The notes: generated by a model not told the origin, from the sequence alone. A stretch of 42,573 nt of DNA from Clostridiales bacterium CHKCI006 (GCA_900018345.1 FCNA01000036.1:1-42573), one strand, 5' to 3'; positions 1-8,205 are shown, counted from the stretch's first letter. Made by a program: numbers and translations.

Positions 1-148
1 CACGAAACTTGAACAATGTCAAGCAAAAAGTGCAAAAAAGGAAATAAAATTTTGGAGGGAAACAAAAACTAAACAAATTAAAAAAGTGCCTCTAAGACAC
101 TATAAATAGTTTCCGAGAGTGCACTAATTGAAAAAGGAGGGGACGACC

Positions 149-940
149 ATGACGAAAATATTATTCTCAGATTTAGATGGGACATTGATCGATCATCAGG
201 GTGAGCTGATCCATTCTCAGGATCTGAATGCTTTATCCCAACTACGCCAAAACGGGCATTTAGTCGCCTTGTGTACCGGACGAAACAATATTGATTTAAT
301 TCCAACTTTAAAAAAGATTGTCATTCCATATGATTACCTGGTGCTTTGTAATGGGGCTTATATTCAGGATGCGCAAGGACATGTTTTAAAACGCAGCGAT
401 ATTCCTTTAGATGTCGCCGCTTCTTTGTTGAAGGCCTTTCGCTCATATCCACCGCTTGTCACTTATTTTTGTGATGAAGCCCATTGTGTATTCCGGGATA
501 GCCAGGGGGTGCATGTGTTAGATGAGAGTGGGGTCTTCAAGGATAGCAGCATGACTTTTGAAAAGTGGATGGATGCAGCAAGATGTTTTACCATCATCGG
601 TGTTCATCAGGAAGATCGACAGACAGATATCCTAGATCACGCAGTTCAAAGCATCCTGCCGGCTTATCAAAAGGCGGTCAGCTGGTCTTACAATACGGCT
701 TATGTGGATATCATGGCACATGGTTCCAGTAAGCAAAGCGGGCTGGTCTGGTTATGTAAGCATTTGGGCATTCCTTTAGAAGATAGTTATGCGATTGGGG
801 ATTCTTTTAATGATCTAGGCATGTTGCAGGCAGCCGGCCATGGCTTTACCTTTCAACATGCACCTTCTTCCTTAAAAGAAGTGGCCGAAAGCATCGTGGC
901 TGGGGTCTATGAAGTTGCGCAAAAGATACATAACGCCTAA
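149..940 (+). CDS. Cof-type HAD family phosphatase
   Basis: Probable cytosolic phosphatase of the Cof/YidA HAD subfamily, which usually acts on sugar phosphates, nucleotides or phospho-cofactors; the substrate cannot be read from sequence. The protein is 263 aa, normal for the family. Motif I is SDLDGTL (Asp8 nucleophile, Asp10 acid/base). The C-terminal metal-binding motif is GDSFNDLGML, and the region between them (about 80-190) is the Cof-type C2 cap. ATG 149 was chosen because AAAGGAGG lies just upstream; an in-frame TTG at 128 would put that ribosome site inside the gene. No partner gene is close enough to suggest a pathway. Confidence 0.9.
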   Translation: MTKILFSDLDGTLIDHQGELIHSQDLNALSQLRQNGHLVALCTGRNNIDLIPTLKKIVIPYDYLVLCNGAYIQDAQGHVLKRSDIPLDVAASLLKAFRSYPPLVTYFCDEAHCVFRDSQGVHVLDESGVFKDSSMTFEKWMDAARCFTIIGVHQEDRQTDILDHAVQSILPAYQKAVSWSYNTAYVDIMAHGSSKQSGLVWLCKHLGIPLEDSYAIGDSFNDLGMLQAAGHGFTFQHAPSSLKEVAESIVAGVYEVAQKIHNA

Positions 941-1010
941 ATGTCAGGCCATGTTCAAATAGAAGTCATAAAAGCGGCTTATAATATTTGAATGTAGAAA
1001 GGATGATTGT

Positions 1011-2045
1011 ATGTCTCAAGTGGAGGACATTATCTCTCAATACCATCATAACCAGGAACTTTACGGACATATGGTAGATGATATTGAAGATATCATTGGG
1101 CGAATTCTCTCATCAAATCAGATCAAGGTCTCTAATTTTGCTATTCGTATTAAAAGTGAGGAAACATTACGTAAAAAGATCATGTATAAACACAAATATC
1201 ATCGGATAGAGGACATCACGGACGTGGTGGCCTGTCGTTTGATTACTTTGTTTGAAAGTGATCTGGATCTGATCGTGAAATTGCTGTTTGAAAATTTTGA
1301 TGTGGTTGAGTTTTTAGACAAGCGACAAAAGCAGCAAGACGATTATGTGGGCTTTGGCTATAATTCTATTCATATGATCGTGCGTTTCACAAAGGAACGC
1401 TGTGCGTTGGTGGAATATGCGCCTTATCGTGACATTTGTTTTGAAATACAGCTGCGCACGGCCTTACAGCATGCCTGGGCTGAAGTAGAACACGGGCTTG
1501 GGTATAAGAATGAATATGAGATTCCTTCCGAAATCAGACGGCGCCTGAATCGTCTGTCTGCTTCGCTGGAACTGTTAGATGAAGAATTTGTTCGTATCAA
1601 TGAAGATATTCAGGTCTATAATCAGAGTCTGGAAAGAGAAGAAAAAGTCTTAAAAACAGATATTAACCGTCATTCGCTGGAAACCTATGCCCTGCACTGT
1701 CCGAATTTAAAGAAGCTGGTGAATGAACTTGCCGATATGCATGCACTGACGGTTTACGAAGATCCGCAGATGATCTCAGAACTGCGCATCGTGCGTCGCT
1801 TTCATTACTTAGGTTATCTTTATATTCATGAGGTCGATGAGCTGGTCCAGAAGCATGCGCAGCAGCTAAAGATGATTGGCAAAGAGTGGATCCGCCTGAT
1901 CTCTAATAAGGAACATCAGCTGAATTATTTTGCCTGCCTGGTTTGGGTGAGCATGATGGCGATGATTGAAAATGGAAAAGATGATCCGGACGAGATCCTG
2001 GATCAGGATGCCCGCAACAAGATTGCTAACTATGCCTTAAGTTAA
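1011..2045 (+). CDS. RelA/SpoT-domain (p)ppGpp synthetase-like protein
   Basis: Contains a RelA/SpoT nucleotidyltransferase domain that would transfer pyrophosphate from ATP to GDP or GTP to make the alarmone (p)ppGpp. Visible signatures are DITDVVACRLI (about 69-79), the YNSIH segment (117-121), and EIQLRTALQHAWAEVEH (145-161), the usual synthetase block. There is no N-terminal HD hydrolase domain and no TGS or ACT domain, so it is not a full-length Rel. At 344 aa it is longer than SAS proteins of the RelP/RelQ type (about 210-270 aa); the extra C-terminal 150 residues are helical and unassigned. The start has AAAGGATG 7 bases upstream. Its stop lies inside an intrinsic terminator. Confidence 0.85.
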   Translation: MSQVEDIISQYHHNQELYGHMVDDIEDIIGRILSSNQIKVSNFAIRIKSEETLRKKIMYKHKYHRIEDITDVVACRLITLFESDLDLIVKLLFENFDVVEFLDKRQKQQDDYVGFGYNSIHMIVRFTKERCALVEYAPYRDICFEIQLRTALQHAWAEVEHGLGYKNEYEIPSEIRRRLNRLSASLELLDEEFVRINEDIQVYNQSLEREEKVLKTDINRHSLETYALHCPNLKKLVNELADMHALTVYEDPQMISELRIVRRFHYLGYLYIHEVDELVQKHAQQLKMIGKEWIRLISNKEHQLNYFACLVWVSMMAMIENGKDDPDEILDQDARNKIANYALS

Positions 2046-2066
2046 GGTTGTTAGCAGTCTTTTTTT
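2025..2066 (+). terminator. Intrinsic terminator of the RelA/SpoT-domain gene
   Basis: A long stem (GCTAAC and CCTTAA pairing with TTAAGG and GTTAGC) is followed by a run of seven T. It overlaps the last codons of the upstream gene. Confidence 0.85.
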
Positions 2067-2126
2067 GCTTATATCGATAATGATTTATGAATTTGTGAAA
2101 AAACTAAATTATTATTTCTTATTCTA

Positions 2127-2155
2127 TTGATTTTTTTATTGAAATTAGATAAACT
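2127..2155 (+). promoter_or_regulatory. Probable promoter of the MATE gene
   Basis: TTGATT, a 17-base spacer and TAAACT lie in a very AT-rich stretch 25 bases before the MATE start codon. The -10 match is partial. Confidence 0.5.
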
Positions 2156-2179
2156 TGTTTAAAGGGAAGAAGGGGAGAT

Positions 2180-3553
2180 ATGTTAGCGAGTTTAAAAAAG
2201 AAGTATGTAGCGCCGGCGAGCTTTTATCGACGTGTCGGAGTGGTTGCGATTCCAATTGCCTTACAGCAGATCCTGAATCAGGCAGCCGGCTTTGTAGACA
2301 CGATCATGGTTAGTTCGATTGGCGGGGTAGCGGCCGTCGCGGTTGCGACCCAATTGGATACCATTATGGCGAATGTAGGCTTTGGTATCAATTCAGGAGC
2401 GAGTATTTATGCCGCTCAGTTTTATGGGGCTGAGGATTATCAAAGCTTAAAGAAAGTCTTTGGTCTGGAGATCATGATCAATATGATCAATGCCCTTTTT
2501 TTTATGGCAGTGGCGATCTTTTTTGGTTCAAGCGTATTGGCTTTCTATAGTGGAGATGCCGAAGTAGTCAAAGTCGGGTTAAGTTATTTATCCATATCCT
2601 GTCTTGCGTATGTGTTTTCTTCACTGACCAACGCGTACAGTTTTGTCTATCGTTCGATCCAGAAGACACATATCCCGATGTACATAGGGATCCAGGTGAT
2701 GATCGTCAATATCATTTTTAACTACTTGCTGATTTTCGGTAAATTTGGTTTTCCCGCTATGGGAGTAGCCGGAGCAGCTTTAGCGACCCTGATTGCCACA
2801 GTCAGTGGAACATGTACGCATGTGATCTATGCCTGGAAAACGAAACAGCCGTTTTTAGGAACGTTCCAGGAGATGTTCCATCAGCGTATGAGTTTTGTCA
2901 AACCGGTTGTCAAAAGAATGTTTCCATTGATTTGTAATGAAGCGTTCTTTGGATTTGGAACGAGCTTATATGTGAAGGCTTTTGGTATGCTGGGCAGCCG
3001 TTCACTGGAGATCTATAAGATTGGAAATACGGTGGCCAATTTCTTCTTTATTTTTGCGGCAGGTCTGAACAATGCTACCAGTCTGATGCTAGGATCTGTA
3101 CTTGGTAAGGGAGATATTAAAGAGGCCCAAAAATATGGCAACTATTTTGTTTTGATGGCATGTGTTTTTGCGGTCGTCGCCGGTGTGGGCATTATTGTCT
3201 TTGCTGATCCAATGGTCGGATTATTTGGAATGTCCGATCCAAGCATGCATGAAGGTGCCGTGTTGATCGTTCGTCTCTTCGCGATCCGTATCGCTTTCCG
3301 CATGTTCAATGTCATCATTATGGCGAGCCTGAGAGCCGGGGGAGATTCTTTATTCCTGATGTTCTTAGATGGTGGGATCATGTGGACCGTCGGTTTACCA
3401 TTGGCTTTTATTTCAATCATTTTCTTCCATGTGACAAGTTACGCTGTCTTGTTTGTGATCATTCAGGTCGAACAATTGGCGCGTCTGATTGTGGGCATCA
3501 TTCGTTACCGTCAGGGCAAATGGATGCGTAATCTGACAGAGGAAACAAAGTAA
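2180..3553 (+). CDS. MATE family efflux transporter
   Basis: Multidrug and toxic compound extrusion type transporter of 457 aa, the usual length, with about 12 hydrophobic membrane segments arranged as two six-helix bundles. These proteins export organic cations, drugs or metabolites using Na+ or H+ gradients. The opening segment (VVAIPIALQQILNQAAGFVDTIM, read here in two parts around residues 22-44) has the typical MATE helix 1 pattern with conserved Pro and Gln/Asn. AGAAGGGGAG precedes the ATG. It appears monocistronic: its own promoter is upstream and a strong terminator follows. The substrate is unknown. Confidence 0.9.
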   Translation: MLASLKKKYVAPASFYRRVGVVAIPIALQQILNQAAGFVDTIMVSSIGGVAAVAVATQLDTIMANVGFGINSGASIYAAQFYGAEDYQSLKKVFGLEIMINMINALFFMAVAIFFGSSVLAFYSGDAEVVKVGLSYLSISCLAYVFSSLTNAYSFVYRSIQKTHIPMYIGIQVMIVNIIFNYLLIFGKFGFPAMGVAGAALATLIATVSGTCTHVIYAWKTKQPFLGTFQEMFHQRMSFVKPVVKRMFPLICNEAFFGFGTSLYVKAFGMLGSRSLEIYKIGNTVANFFFIFAAGLNNATSLMLGSVLGKGDIKEAQKYGNYFVLMACVFAVVAGVGIIVFADPMVGLFGMSDPSMHEGAVLIVRLFAIRIAFRMFNVIIMASLRAGGDSLFLMFLDGGIMWTVGLPLAFISIIFFHVTSYAVLFVIIQVEQLARLIVGIIRYRQGKWMRNLTEETK

Positions 3554-3576
3554 AAAAGGTCTGCGGACCTTTTTTA
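3552..3576 (+). terminator. Terminator after the MATE gene
   Basis: AAAAAAGGTC, loop TGCG, then GACCTTTTTT starts immediately after the stop codon. The stem is symmetric enough to work in both directions. Confidence 0.85.
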
Positions 3577-3611
3577 TTTACAAGCTAGCCAGAATGATGA
3601 TACAATCAAGG

Positions 3612-3647
3612 CACCAGTTCGCAAGTCAACCTGGGATAAAAAACTAA
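3612..3647 (+). promoter_or_regulatory. preQ1-I riboswitch aptamer
   Basis: The 3' tail GATAAAAAACTAAGGA matches the highly conserved A-rich tail of preQ1 class I aptamers. It follows a P1 stem, CCAG (3614-3617) with CTGG (3631-3634), enclosing a short loop beginning TTCGC. The next gene encodes a QueT-type transporter, the classic preQ1-controlled function. Downstream are two more hairpins: GATCCCG/CGGGATC (3649-3667) and CTTCTAA/TTAGAAG (3671-3691). The second runs into the purine-rich ribosome site GGGAAAGGAA. Neither hairpin has a long T run, so control of translation looks more likely than termination (inference). Confidence 0.85.
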
Positions 3648-3704
3648 GGATCCCGTGAAACGGGATCGGTCTTCTAACTGTTCTTTAGAAGGGAAAGGAA
3701 AGAA

Positions 3705-4163
3705 ATGCAAAACACAAAATTGAAGATGCTGCTTGAAAATGCCATGCTGGCAACCATCTATGCCTTGTTGACGGTGGTCATCTCACCACTGTCATATGGC
3801 GGGATTCAGATGCGGCTGTCAGAAATACTGCTTTTTTGCGCCTTTTATCGATCACATGATATTCCTGGTCTGGTATTAGGCTGTCTGATTGCCAATTTGT
3901 TTTCACCGATGGGGCTTCCGGATGTTATTTTCGGCTCTTTTGCGACGCTAGTGGCGTGTCTTGGGATGTGGAAGCTTCATAACCTCTATCTGGCTGCCGT
4001 TGCGGCAAGTCTGGTCAATGGCTTGATCGTCGGTCTGGAGTTGCATTGGATCCTGGGCCTGCCATTTTGGATCAGTCTTGCCGAAGTAGCGATAGGTGAA
4101 GGAATTGTTTTATGGATTGGTGCGACGATCTTTCAGAAGATCGGTCAGCGTCTCTTTCGTTAA
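3705..4163 (+). CDS. queT: QueT-type queuosine precursor transporter
   Basis: Small integral membrane protein (152 aa, about five membrane helices) of the QueT family. It is the substrate-binding S component that works with a shared ECF transporter module to import a queuosine precursor such as preQ1. The segment YGGIQMRLSEIL near residue 31 and the following Gly/Pro-rich region are typical of QueT. The preQ1-I riboswitch directly upstream strongly supports the substrate. No ATPase or T component lies nearby, as expected for a group II ECF transporter. Terminators bound it on both sides. Confidence 0.88.
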   Translation: MQNTKLKMLLENAMLATIYALLTVVISPLSYGGIQMRLSEILLFCAFYRSHDIPGLVLGCLIANLFSPMGLPDVIFGSFATLVACLGMWKLHNLYLAAVAASLVNGLIVGLELHWILGLPFWISLAEVAIGEGIVLWIGATIFQKIGQRLFR

Positions 4164-4187
4164 GTCAGCGCTAAGCTGACTTTTTTT
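4164..4187 (+). terminator. Terminator after queT
   Basis: GTCAGC, loop GCTAA, then GCTGAC and seven T follow directly after the stop codon. Confidence 0.88.
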
Positions 4188-4308
4188 GGCACAAATAGGA
4201 TGCAGATTGTTTGGAATGAATCCGGGTAATGAATCCGGGTAAGAAAAACGGCTTTACTTTTCAGGCTCCTCTCCTTTATAATTATCATAAGGAAAGAAGG
4301 CTGAAAAT

Positions 4309-6546
4309 ATGCGAAGCCCTAGAAAAGCACAACGTGCGATCAACCAGATGGTACTCTATTTAGGTGTTGCTGTTATCGTTGTTTTTATGGTTCTTTATTT
4401 GCTGTTTCATTCATTTCATCATTCCCGGATGGCAACGATGGAGAAATTAGTGCAAAATATTGCTGATCAATATGAAGCCAGCATAGATTTAAAAATGACC
4501 GGTGATTTGAGGATCCTTGAGACACTGGGAAGTCTTTTAAATATCAGTGATCCTTTAGCGATGGAAGAGACCCTGCGCGCACAGACGCTGGATGATGACA
4601 TCAACACATTTGTTTCGATTGGCTATATCGACAGTCAGTATCAGGCGATGTTATGTTACCAGACAGACGATTCCACCCACCAGGTAGATATGCAGGATTA
4701 TCCGGAGGTCACAAAGGCCTTATCCGGAAAGACTGTCATAACGGATCTGATACTGGATCCTTATACCGACACATATATGAGTTATTATCTTGTTCCTGTC
4801 AGGCGTGATGAGCAGGTCGTTGGTGCGCTGATCGCAAGTAATCATGTCATTGTCTTGCATGAAATTATCGAGGATCCAATCTTAAATAGTGGGGGACTTG
4901 TTCATTTGATTCATGATGACGGAACGTATATCTTGCCGCCTCGTGAGACCCTGGTCCCCAATCAAACAACCAATGTTTTTGAAACCTATGGTGCCCAACA
5001 GCAAGTATTGGATCGATTGTCCAACCATCAGGATGATATCGAGCCCTTTCATTATATGAATGAAGATTACTTAGTCATGTTTAAATATCTGAATATCAAT
5101 GACTGGTATCTGATCTGTGTGATCCCGCAATCCGCTTTAGGAACGAATTATTTTGTCTTATTCTTACTGATCTTGCTTCTTTCGATTGTCTTGCTGATTA
5201 TCTTTGGCTTATTTGCTTTTTATATGTATCGGACCCTGACCGCTAACTCCAAAGAATTATCCCGTCTGGCCTTACATGATCAATTGACTGGTCTTTACAA
5301 TACGTATCGATTCAAGCAGGAAGTGAAAGCACGCTTAGACAAGCGACCATCCGGTGTAGTGATCCTGAATATTTATCATTTTCGTTTTGTGAATGAGCTT
5401 TTGGGCTATAGTCAGGCCAATGAAGTTTTGATGATGATCGGTCAAAAATTACTGACGATGATCGATCCTGAGCGGGAAATTGTTGCGCGGGATACTAAAG
5501 ATCATTTTCTGCTTTTTTTACAGGGAGATGAATTAAGTATTGAAGAGCGCCTGATAAGCGTGATGGAAGATCTGCGCACTTACTATCACCTGCATTTAAA
5601 AAGCAATCTGCTTCATTTCAATGCCGGCGTCAAAATGATTGGTGATGGAGAAGAAGATGTCGACGCCTTGCTCAGTCATGCCCTGTTTGCTTTGAATGAA
5701 GAAGGGGATGATCCGGAACGTGAGATCCATTTCTATGATGCCAGCCTTCAGGATGAGGAAAATCTGGCGAATTACGCTGAAACTTATATGTACGAAGCCT
5801 TGCGCGAAGGTGGCTTTGAGCTGTTCTTGCAGCCTCAGCTCGATATGCATACGAAGCGGGTGATCCGCGCCGAAGCGCTCGTTCGCTGGAAACTGAAAAA
5901 CGGCACCTATCTGAAGCCCAATCAATTTATTCCGGTATTTGAACGCAATGGCTTTTGCTGCGAGCTAGATCTGTACATGTTTGAAAAGGTGTGTCAGCTC
6001 ATGGCTCGTTGGCATAAGGAAGGCCGGCAGATGTTGGGCATTTCGATCAATCAGACGCGCTTGCTCTTTTATCGCGACGATTACGTCCCACGTTTAAAAG
6101 CGCTGGTGGCGCATTATGAGATCGATCCTCGTTGGATCACGATTGAGATGATTGAGAGTCTGATGGCTGATTTACCTGATAAGATCATGCAGGTCGTGGA
6201 TCAGCTACGGGAAGTTGGATTTAGGATCTCTTTAGATGACTTTGGACATGGCTACTCCAATTTTAATACGTTGCAGAATTATCGTGTTGATGAATTGAAG
6301 CTGGATAAGGGTTTTTTATCGAATGATCGCAGTGATACAAAACGGCGGGAACTGATTGTCGGGGGACTCGTACGCTTATCCCGTGGCTTACATATTCAAA
6401 CAGTCATGGAAGGCATTGAAAACCAGGCGGATGAAGATTTCGTCCAAATTGTCGGCTGTGATATTGGGCAAGGCTATTACTATGATGCCCCATTAGCGGT
6501 ATCTGAATTTGAAAAGAAATATCAGGAAAAGGTCGTTTCTCAGTGA
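4309..6546 (+). CDS. Membrane-anchored GGDEF-EAL protein, probable c-di-GMP phosphodiesterase
   Basis: A 745-aa sensor-effector protein. Layout: transmembrane helix about 15-36; extracytoplasmic dCache-like sensor about 38-275; second helix about 280-306; GGDEF-like domain about 315-475; EAL domain about 490-740. The cyclase signature is lost: TKDHF (396-400) stands where GGDEF should be, so cyclase activity is unlikely. The EAL domain keeps AEALVRW (EAL 522-524), the SINQT asparagine, TIEMIES, the DDFGHGYSNF loop, DELKLDK and EGIEN, so c-di-GMP hydrolysis to pGpG is plausible. A degenerate GGDEF often acts as a GTP-sensing regulator of the EAL domain. TTTACT and TATAAT lie upstream around 4255-4280. 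The gene is monocistronic, with its own terminator. Confidence 0.88.
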   Translation: MRSPRKAQRAINQMVLYLGVAVIVVFMVLYLLFHSFHHSRMATMEKLVQNIADQYEASIDLKMTGDLRILETLGSLLNISDPLAMEETLRAQTLDDDINTFVSIGYIDSQYQAMLCYQTDDSTHQVDMQDYPEVTKALSGKTVITDLILDPYTDTYMSYYLVPVRRDEQVVGALIASNHVIVLHEIIEDPILNSGGLVHLIHDDGTYILPPRETLVPNQTTNVFETYGAQQQVLDRLSNHQDDIEPFHYMNEDYLVMFKYLNINDWYLICVIPQSALGTNYFVLFLLILLLSIVLLIIFGLFAFYMYRTLTANSKELSRLALHDQLTGLYNTYRFKQEVKARLDKRPSGVVILNIYHFRFVNELLGYSQANEVLMMIGQKLLTMIDPEREIVARDTKDHFLLFLQGDELSIEERLISVMEDLRTYYHLHLKSNLLHFNAGVKMIGDGEEDVDALLSHALFALNEEGDDPEREIHFYDASLQDEENLANYAETYMYEALREGGFELFLQPQLDMHTKRVIRAEALVRWKLKNGTYLKPNQFIPVFERNGFCCELDLYMFEKVCQLMARWHKEGRQMLGISINQTRLLFYRDDYVPRLKALVAHYEIDPRWITIEMIESLMADLPDKIMQVVDQLREVGFRISLDDFGHGYSNFNTLQNYRVDELKLDKGFLSNDRSDTKRRELIVGGLVRLSRGLHIQTVMEGIENQADEDFVQIVGCDIGQGYYYDAPLAVSEFEKKYQEKVVSQ

Positions 6547-6557
6547 ACGACCTTTTT
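6529..6557 (+). terminator. Terminator after the GGDEF-EAL gene
   Basis: AAGGTCGTT and AACGACC form a stem around the stop codon, followed by five T. A weaker T run on the other strand could also help end the convergent minus-strand operon. Confidence 0.75.
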
Positions 6558-6583
6558 AATGGATCATTGATAAAAAACATGTG

Positions 6584-6988
6584 CTAGGTCTGGGATGCCG
6601 ACTTGAAAACTGTGTATCTGAAGCCAATGCTGGGTGCAAGCAGACTGGTGAGAACAACGAGGACCCAGAGATTTCCGCTGCTTAGGTCGAATGTCTGCAA
6701 ATAAGCCCAAAATGATTGTCCTTCCATGAGGTACATGGATAAATCAAATAGATTCGTTAAACAGAACCAGATGGCACCCATAAGCCAGGTATCCCTTGCC
6801 TGCAGACCCGGAATTCTTGGTATGAGCTGAATTGCGATGCATAGAATGCAGGCACAAAGCAGCAGGCCGCTGACAGGCAGGGAGAAGGCGCCTAAAGGCT
6901 GGAGCAGCGTTTCTCGTAAAATACCATTGAGAATGGCTAAAGGCACGATGAGAAACCAGATACCAATACTAAAGAGATATTTTTTCAT
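6584..6988 (-). CDS. Small four-helix membrane protein, unknown function
   Basis: A 134-aa protein with four predicted membrane helices (about 4-22, 36-54, 68-88, 103-122). Recognisable landmarks are NGILRE (about 21-26) in the first loop, RIPGLQARD before helix 3, and an SFWAYLQTFDLSSGNLW segment before helix 4. I do not recognise a named function. It is the third gene of the MarR-flavodoxin operon, and its start overlaps the flavodoxin gene's end by 20 bases, so translation is probably coupled. The context suggests a role under the control of the MarR regulator. Confidence 0.7.
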   Translation of the reverse strand: MKKYLFSIGIWFLIVPLAILNGILRETLLQPLGAFSLPVSGLLLCACILCIAIQLIPRIPGLQARDTWLMGAIWFCLTNLFDLSMYLMEGQSFWAYLQTFDLSSGNLWVLVVLTSLLAPSIGFRYTVFKSASQT

Positions 6989-7520
6989 GGCTGTGTTCCT
7001 CCAGATAGTTCAGGATCGGCTGCAGATAAGCTGGATCGGTCCAGTCGCATGATCTTCCCATTGCTTCCATCAAGGCTTTTTCCCATGGCTCATAATCAGC
7101 AGGATCCTTCTTGGCCACCATGCGCTTCAGCAGTTGACATAAGTGGCGATCGACCCAGGTCATCCTGTCTTCATGCCATGCCCCGCGGCAGTAGAAGCAC
7201 GGGATCCCTTCTAAGCGGTCTTTAAAATGCCGCTGATATAATTGGTCAAAGGCTGTGGGGTCATAGGGTGAAGCCCCAACGGCAAAGACGAGGATGTTTT
7301 GCTGAGGAAGATGAGCAATGTATTTCTTAAGAAAATTGAAGCCGGCAATGCCCGAAGCATAGATGCCGCCGCCTAAGATCAGGATCTCATAATCTTTGAT
7401 CTGATGAAACGATGTGTGCCGAATTTCCTGACAGTCAAACCCTGTTTTTTCCTGTAACCAAAGGGCATATTGTTTGGTTGCACCGTATTTGGATTGATAA
7501 AGAATGATTCCTTTACGCAT
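6969..7520 (-). CDS. Flavodoxin-domain protein (HemG/Flavodoxin_5-like)
   Basis: A 183-aa protein with an N-terminal flavodoxin fold. The FMN phosphate loop is LYQSKYGATKQYA (about 6-18), and ILGGGIYASGIAG (about 48-60) is the next nucleotide-facing loop, followed by VFAVGASPYD. This arrangement resembles flavodoxin-like proteins annotated as menaquinone-dependent protoporphyrinogen oxidase, but no haem genes are nearby, so its redox partner is open. ATG 7520 is preferred over ATG 7526, because AAGGAG sits 8 bases before the former and only 2 before the latter. It overlaps the MarR stop region and is co-transcribed with it. Confidence 0.82.
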   Translation of the reverse strand: MRKGIILYQSKYGATKQYALWLQEKTGFDCQEIRHTSFHQIKDYEILILGGGIYASGIAGFNFLKKYIAHLPQQNILVFAVGASPYDPTAFDQLYQRHFKDRLEGIPCFYCRGAWHEDRMTWVDRHLCQLLKRMVAKKDPADYEPWEKALMEAMGRSCDWTDPAYLQPILNYLEEHSHEKISL

Positions 7521-7522
7521 GA

Positions 7523-8002
7523 TCATCTCTCCTTGATATTTTCCATATTTGTCTCAATCTGAATAATGGTCTGGATGGTCATCTTCAGCTGTTCTTCCGA
7601 AATGCCATGGAACATCTGCTGCATTAACCGGCTGGTGTGTTCATCATTTTCCTGGCAGAAAGCAAGACATTCTTCTGTCAGCAGGATGCGCTGTTTGCGG
7701 CGGTCATGCTGATCTGGGGCAAACTTGACGAACCCCTTCTTTTCAAGTTTATTGAGAATGGTCTTCACATTCTGATGAGAACTGCCCATGATCATGGAAA
7801 GTTCTTTGAGGGTAGGGGGGTCTTTGCACAGTTGAATGCAGATGATGGTGAAAAATTGTTTCCAGCTGATGATTTTTATGGTCTTATCGGCCATCGCCTG
7901 AAATCGATTATCAAAGGCGCTCAACAAACCAATCAAAAAATAAGATGAGGCAATTCCACTAAAATCAATTTTGTCATTTTGCATGACTTCCTGGATATTC
8001 AT
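7523..8002 (-). CDS. MarR family transcriptional regulator
   Basis: A 159-aa winged-helix DNA-binding protein of the MarR type. The HTH is visible as PTLKELSMIMGSSHQNVKTI (about 63-82), followed by the wing KGFVKFAPDQHDRRKQRILL, with the conserved DxRxxxxxLT-like stretch. Dimer helices lie at both ends. It heads an operon with a flavodoxin-like and a membrane protein. Two 12-bp palindromes overlap its promoter, so it very probably represses its own operon. The ligand or oxidant that releases it is unknown. AAGGAGGAAAAG precedes the ATG. Confidence 0.9.
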   Translation of the reverse strand: MNIQEVMQNDKIDFSGIASSYFLIGLLSAFDNRFQAMADKTIKIISWKQFFTIICIQLCKDPPTLKELSMIMGSSHQNVKTILNKLEKKGFVKFAPDQHDRRKQRILLTEECLAFCQENDEHTSRLMQQMFHGISEEQLKMTIQTIIQIETNMENIKER

Positions 8003-8018
8003 CTTTTCCTCCTTATGA

Positions 8019-8067
8019 GTAATATATTACCTAATTAAATAGTAACATATTACTTATTATGGGTCAA
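8019..8067 (-). promoter_or_regulatory. MarR operon promoter with two palindromic operators
   Basis: On the minus strand TTGACC (8062-8067), a 17-base spacer and TACTAT (8039-8044) form the promoter. Two near-identical 12-bp palindromes, GTAATATGTTAC (8042-8053) and GTAATATATTAC (8019-8030), sit 23 bases apart. One overlaps the -10 and the other lies just after the expected start point. That is typical of MarR autorepression. Binding itself is inferred. Confidence 0.78.
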
Positions 8068-8073
8068 TGAAAA

Positions 8074-8106
8074 TAAAAAAATCTTCAAGCGTTTCACGCC
8101 TGAAGA
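8074..8106 (-). terminator. Terminator after tRNA-Ser
   Basis: On the minus strand a CTTCAGGCG/CGCTTGAAG hairpin is followed by ATTTTTTT, starting shortly after the tRNA 3' end. Confidence 0.8.
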
Positions 8107-8116
8107 CTGAATTGGC

Positions 8117-8205
8117 TGGCGGAGACGATGGGATTCGAACCCATGCGCCCTTGCGGACCTATTGCATTTCGAGTGCAACCTCTTAGACCACTTGAGTACA
8201 TCTCC
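8117..8205 (-). tRNA. tRNA-Ser(CGA)
   Basis: On the minus strand the sequence folds as a class II tRNA. The acceptor arm is GGAGATG pairing with CGTCTCC (one mismatch or wobble). The anticodon stem TTGCA/TGCAA encloses loop CTCGAAA, giving anticodon CGA, which reads the Ser codon UCG. There is a long variable arm (GGTCCGCAAGGGC region) and a T arm ATGGG-TTCGAAT-CCCAT. Discriminator G and an encoded CCA end are at 8117-8120. The long variable arm is diagnostic for tRNA-Ser. Confidence 0.96.

Noticed and set aside
2088-2105. GTGAAAAAACTAAATT resembling a preQ1-I tail before the MATE gene
   Set aside because: No P1 stem or loop precedes it; the AT-rich context makes chance likely.
4213-4240. 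Direct repeat of AATGAATCCGGGT
   Set aside because: Only two short copies with no palindrome or known binding protein; reported as chance or slippage.
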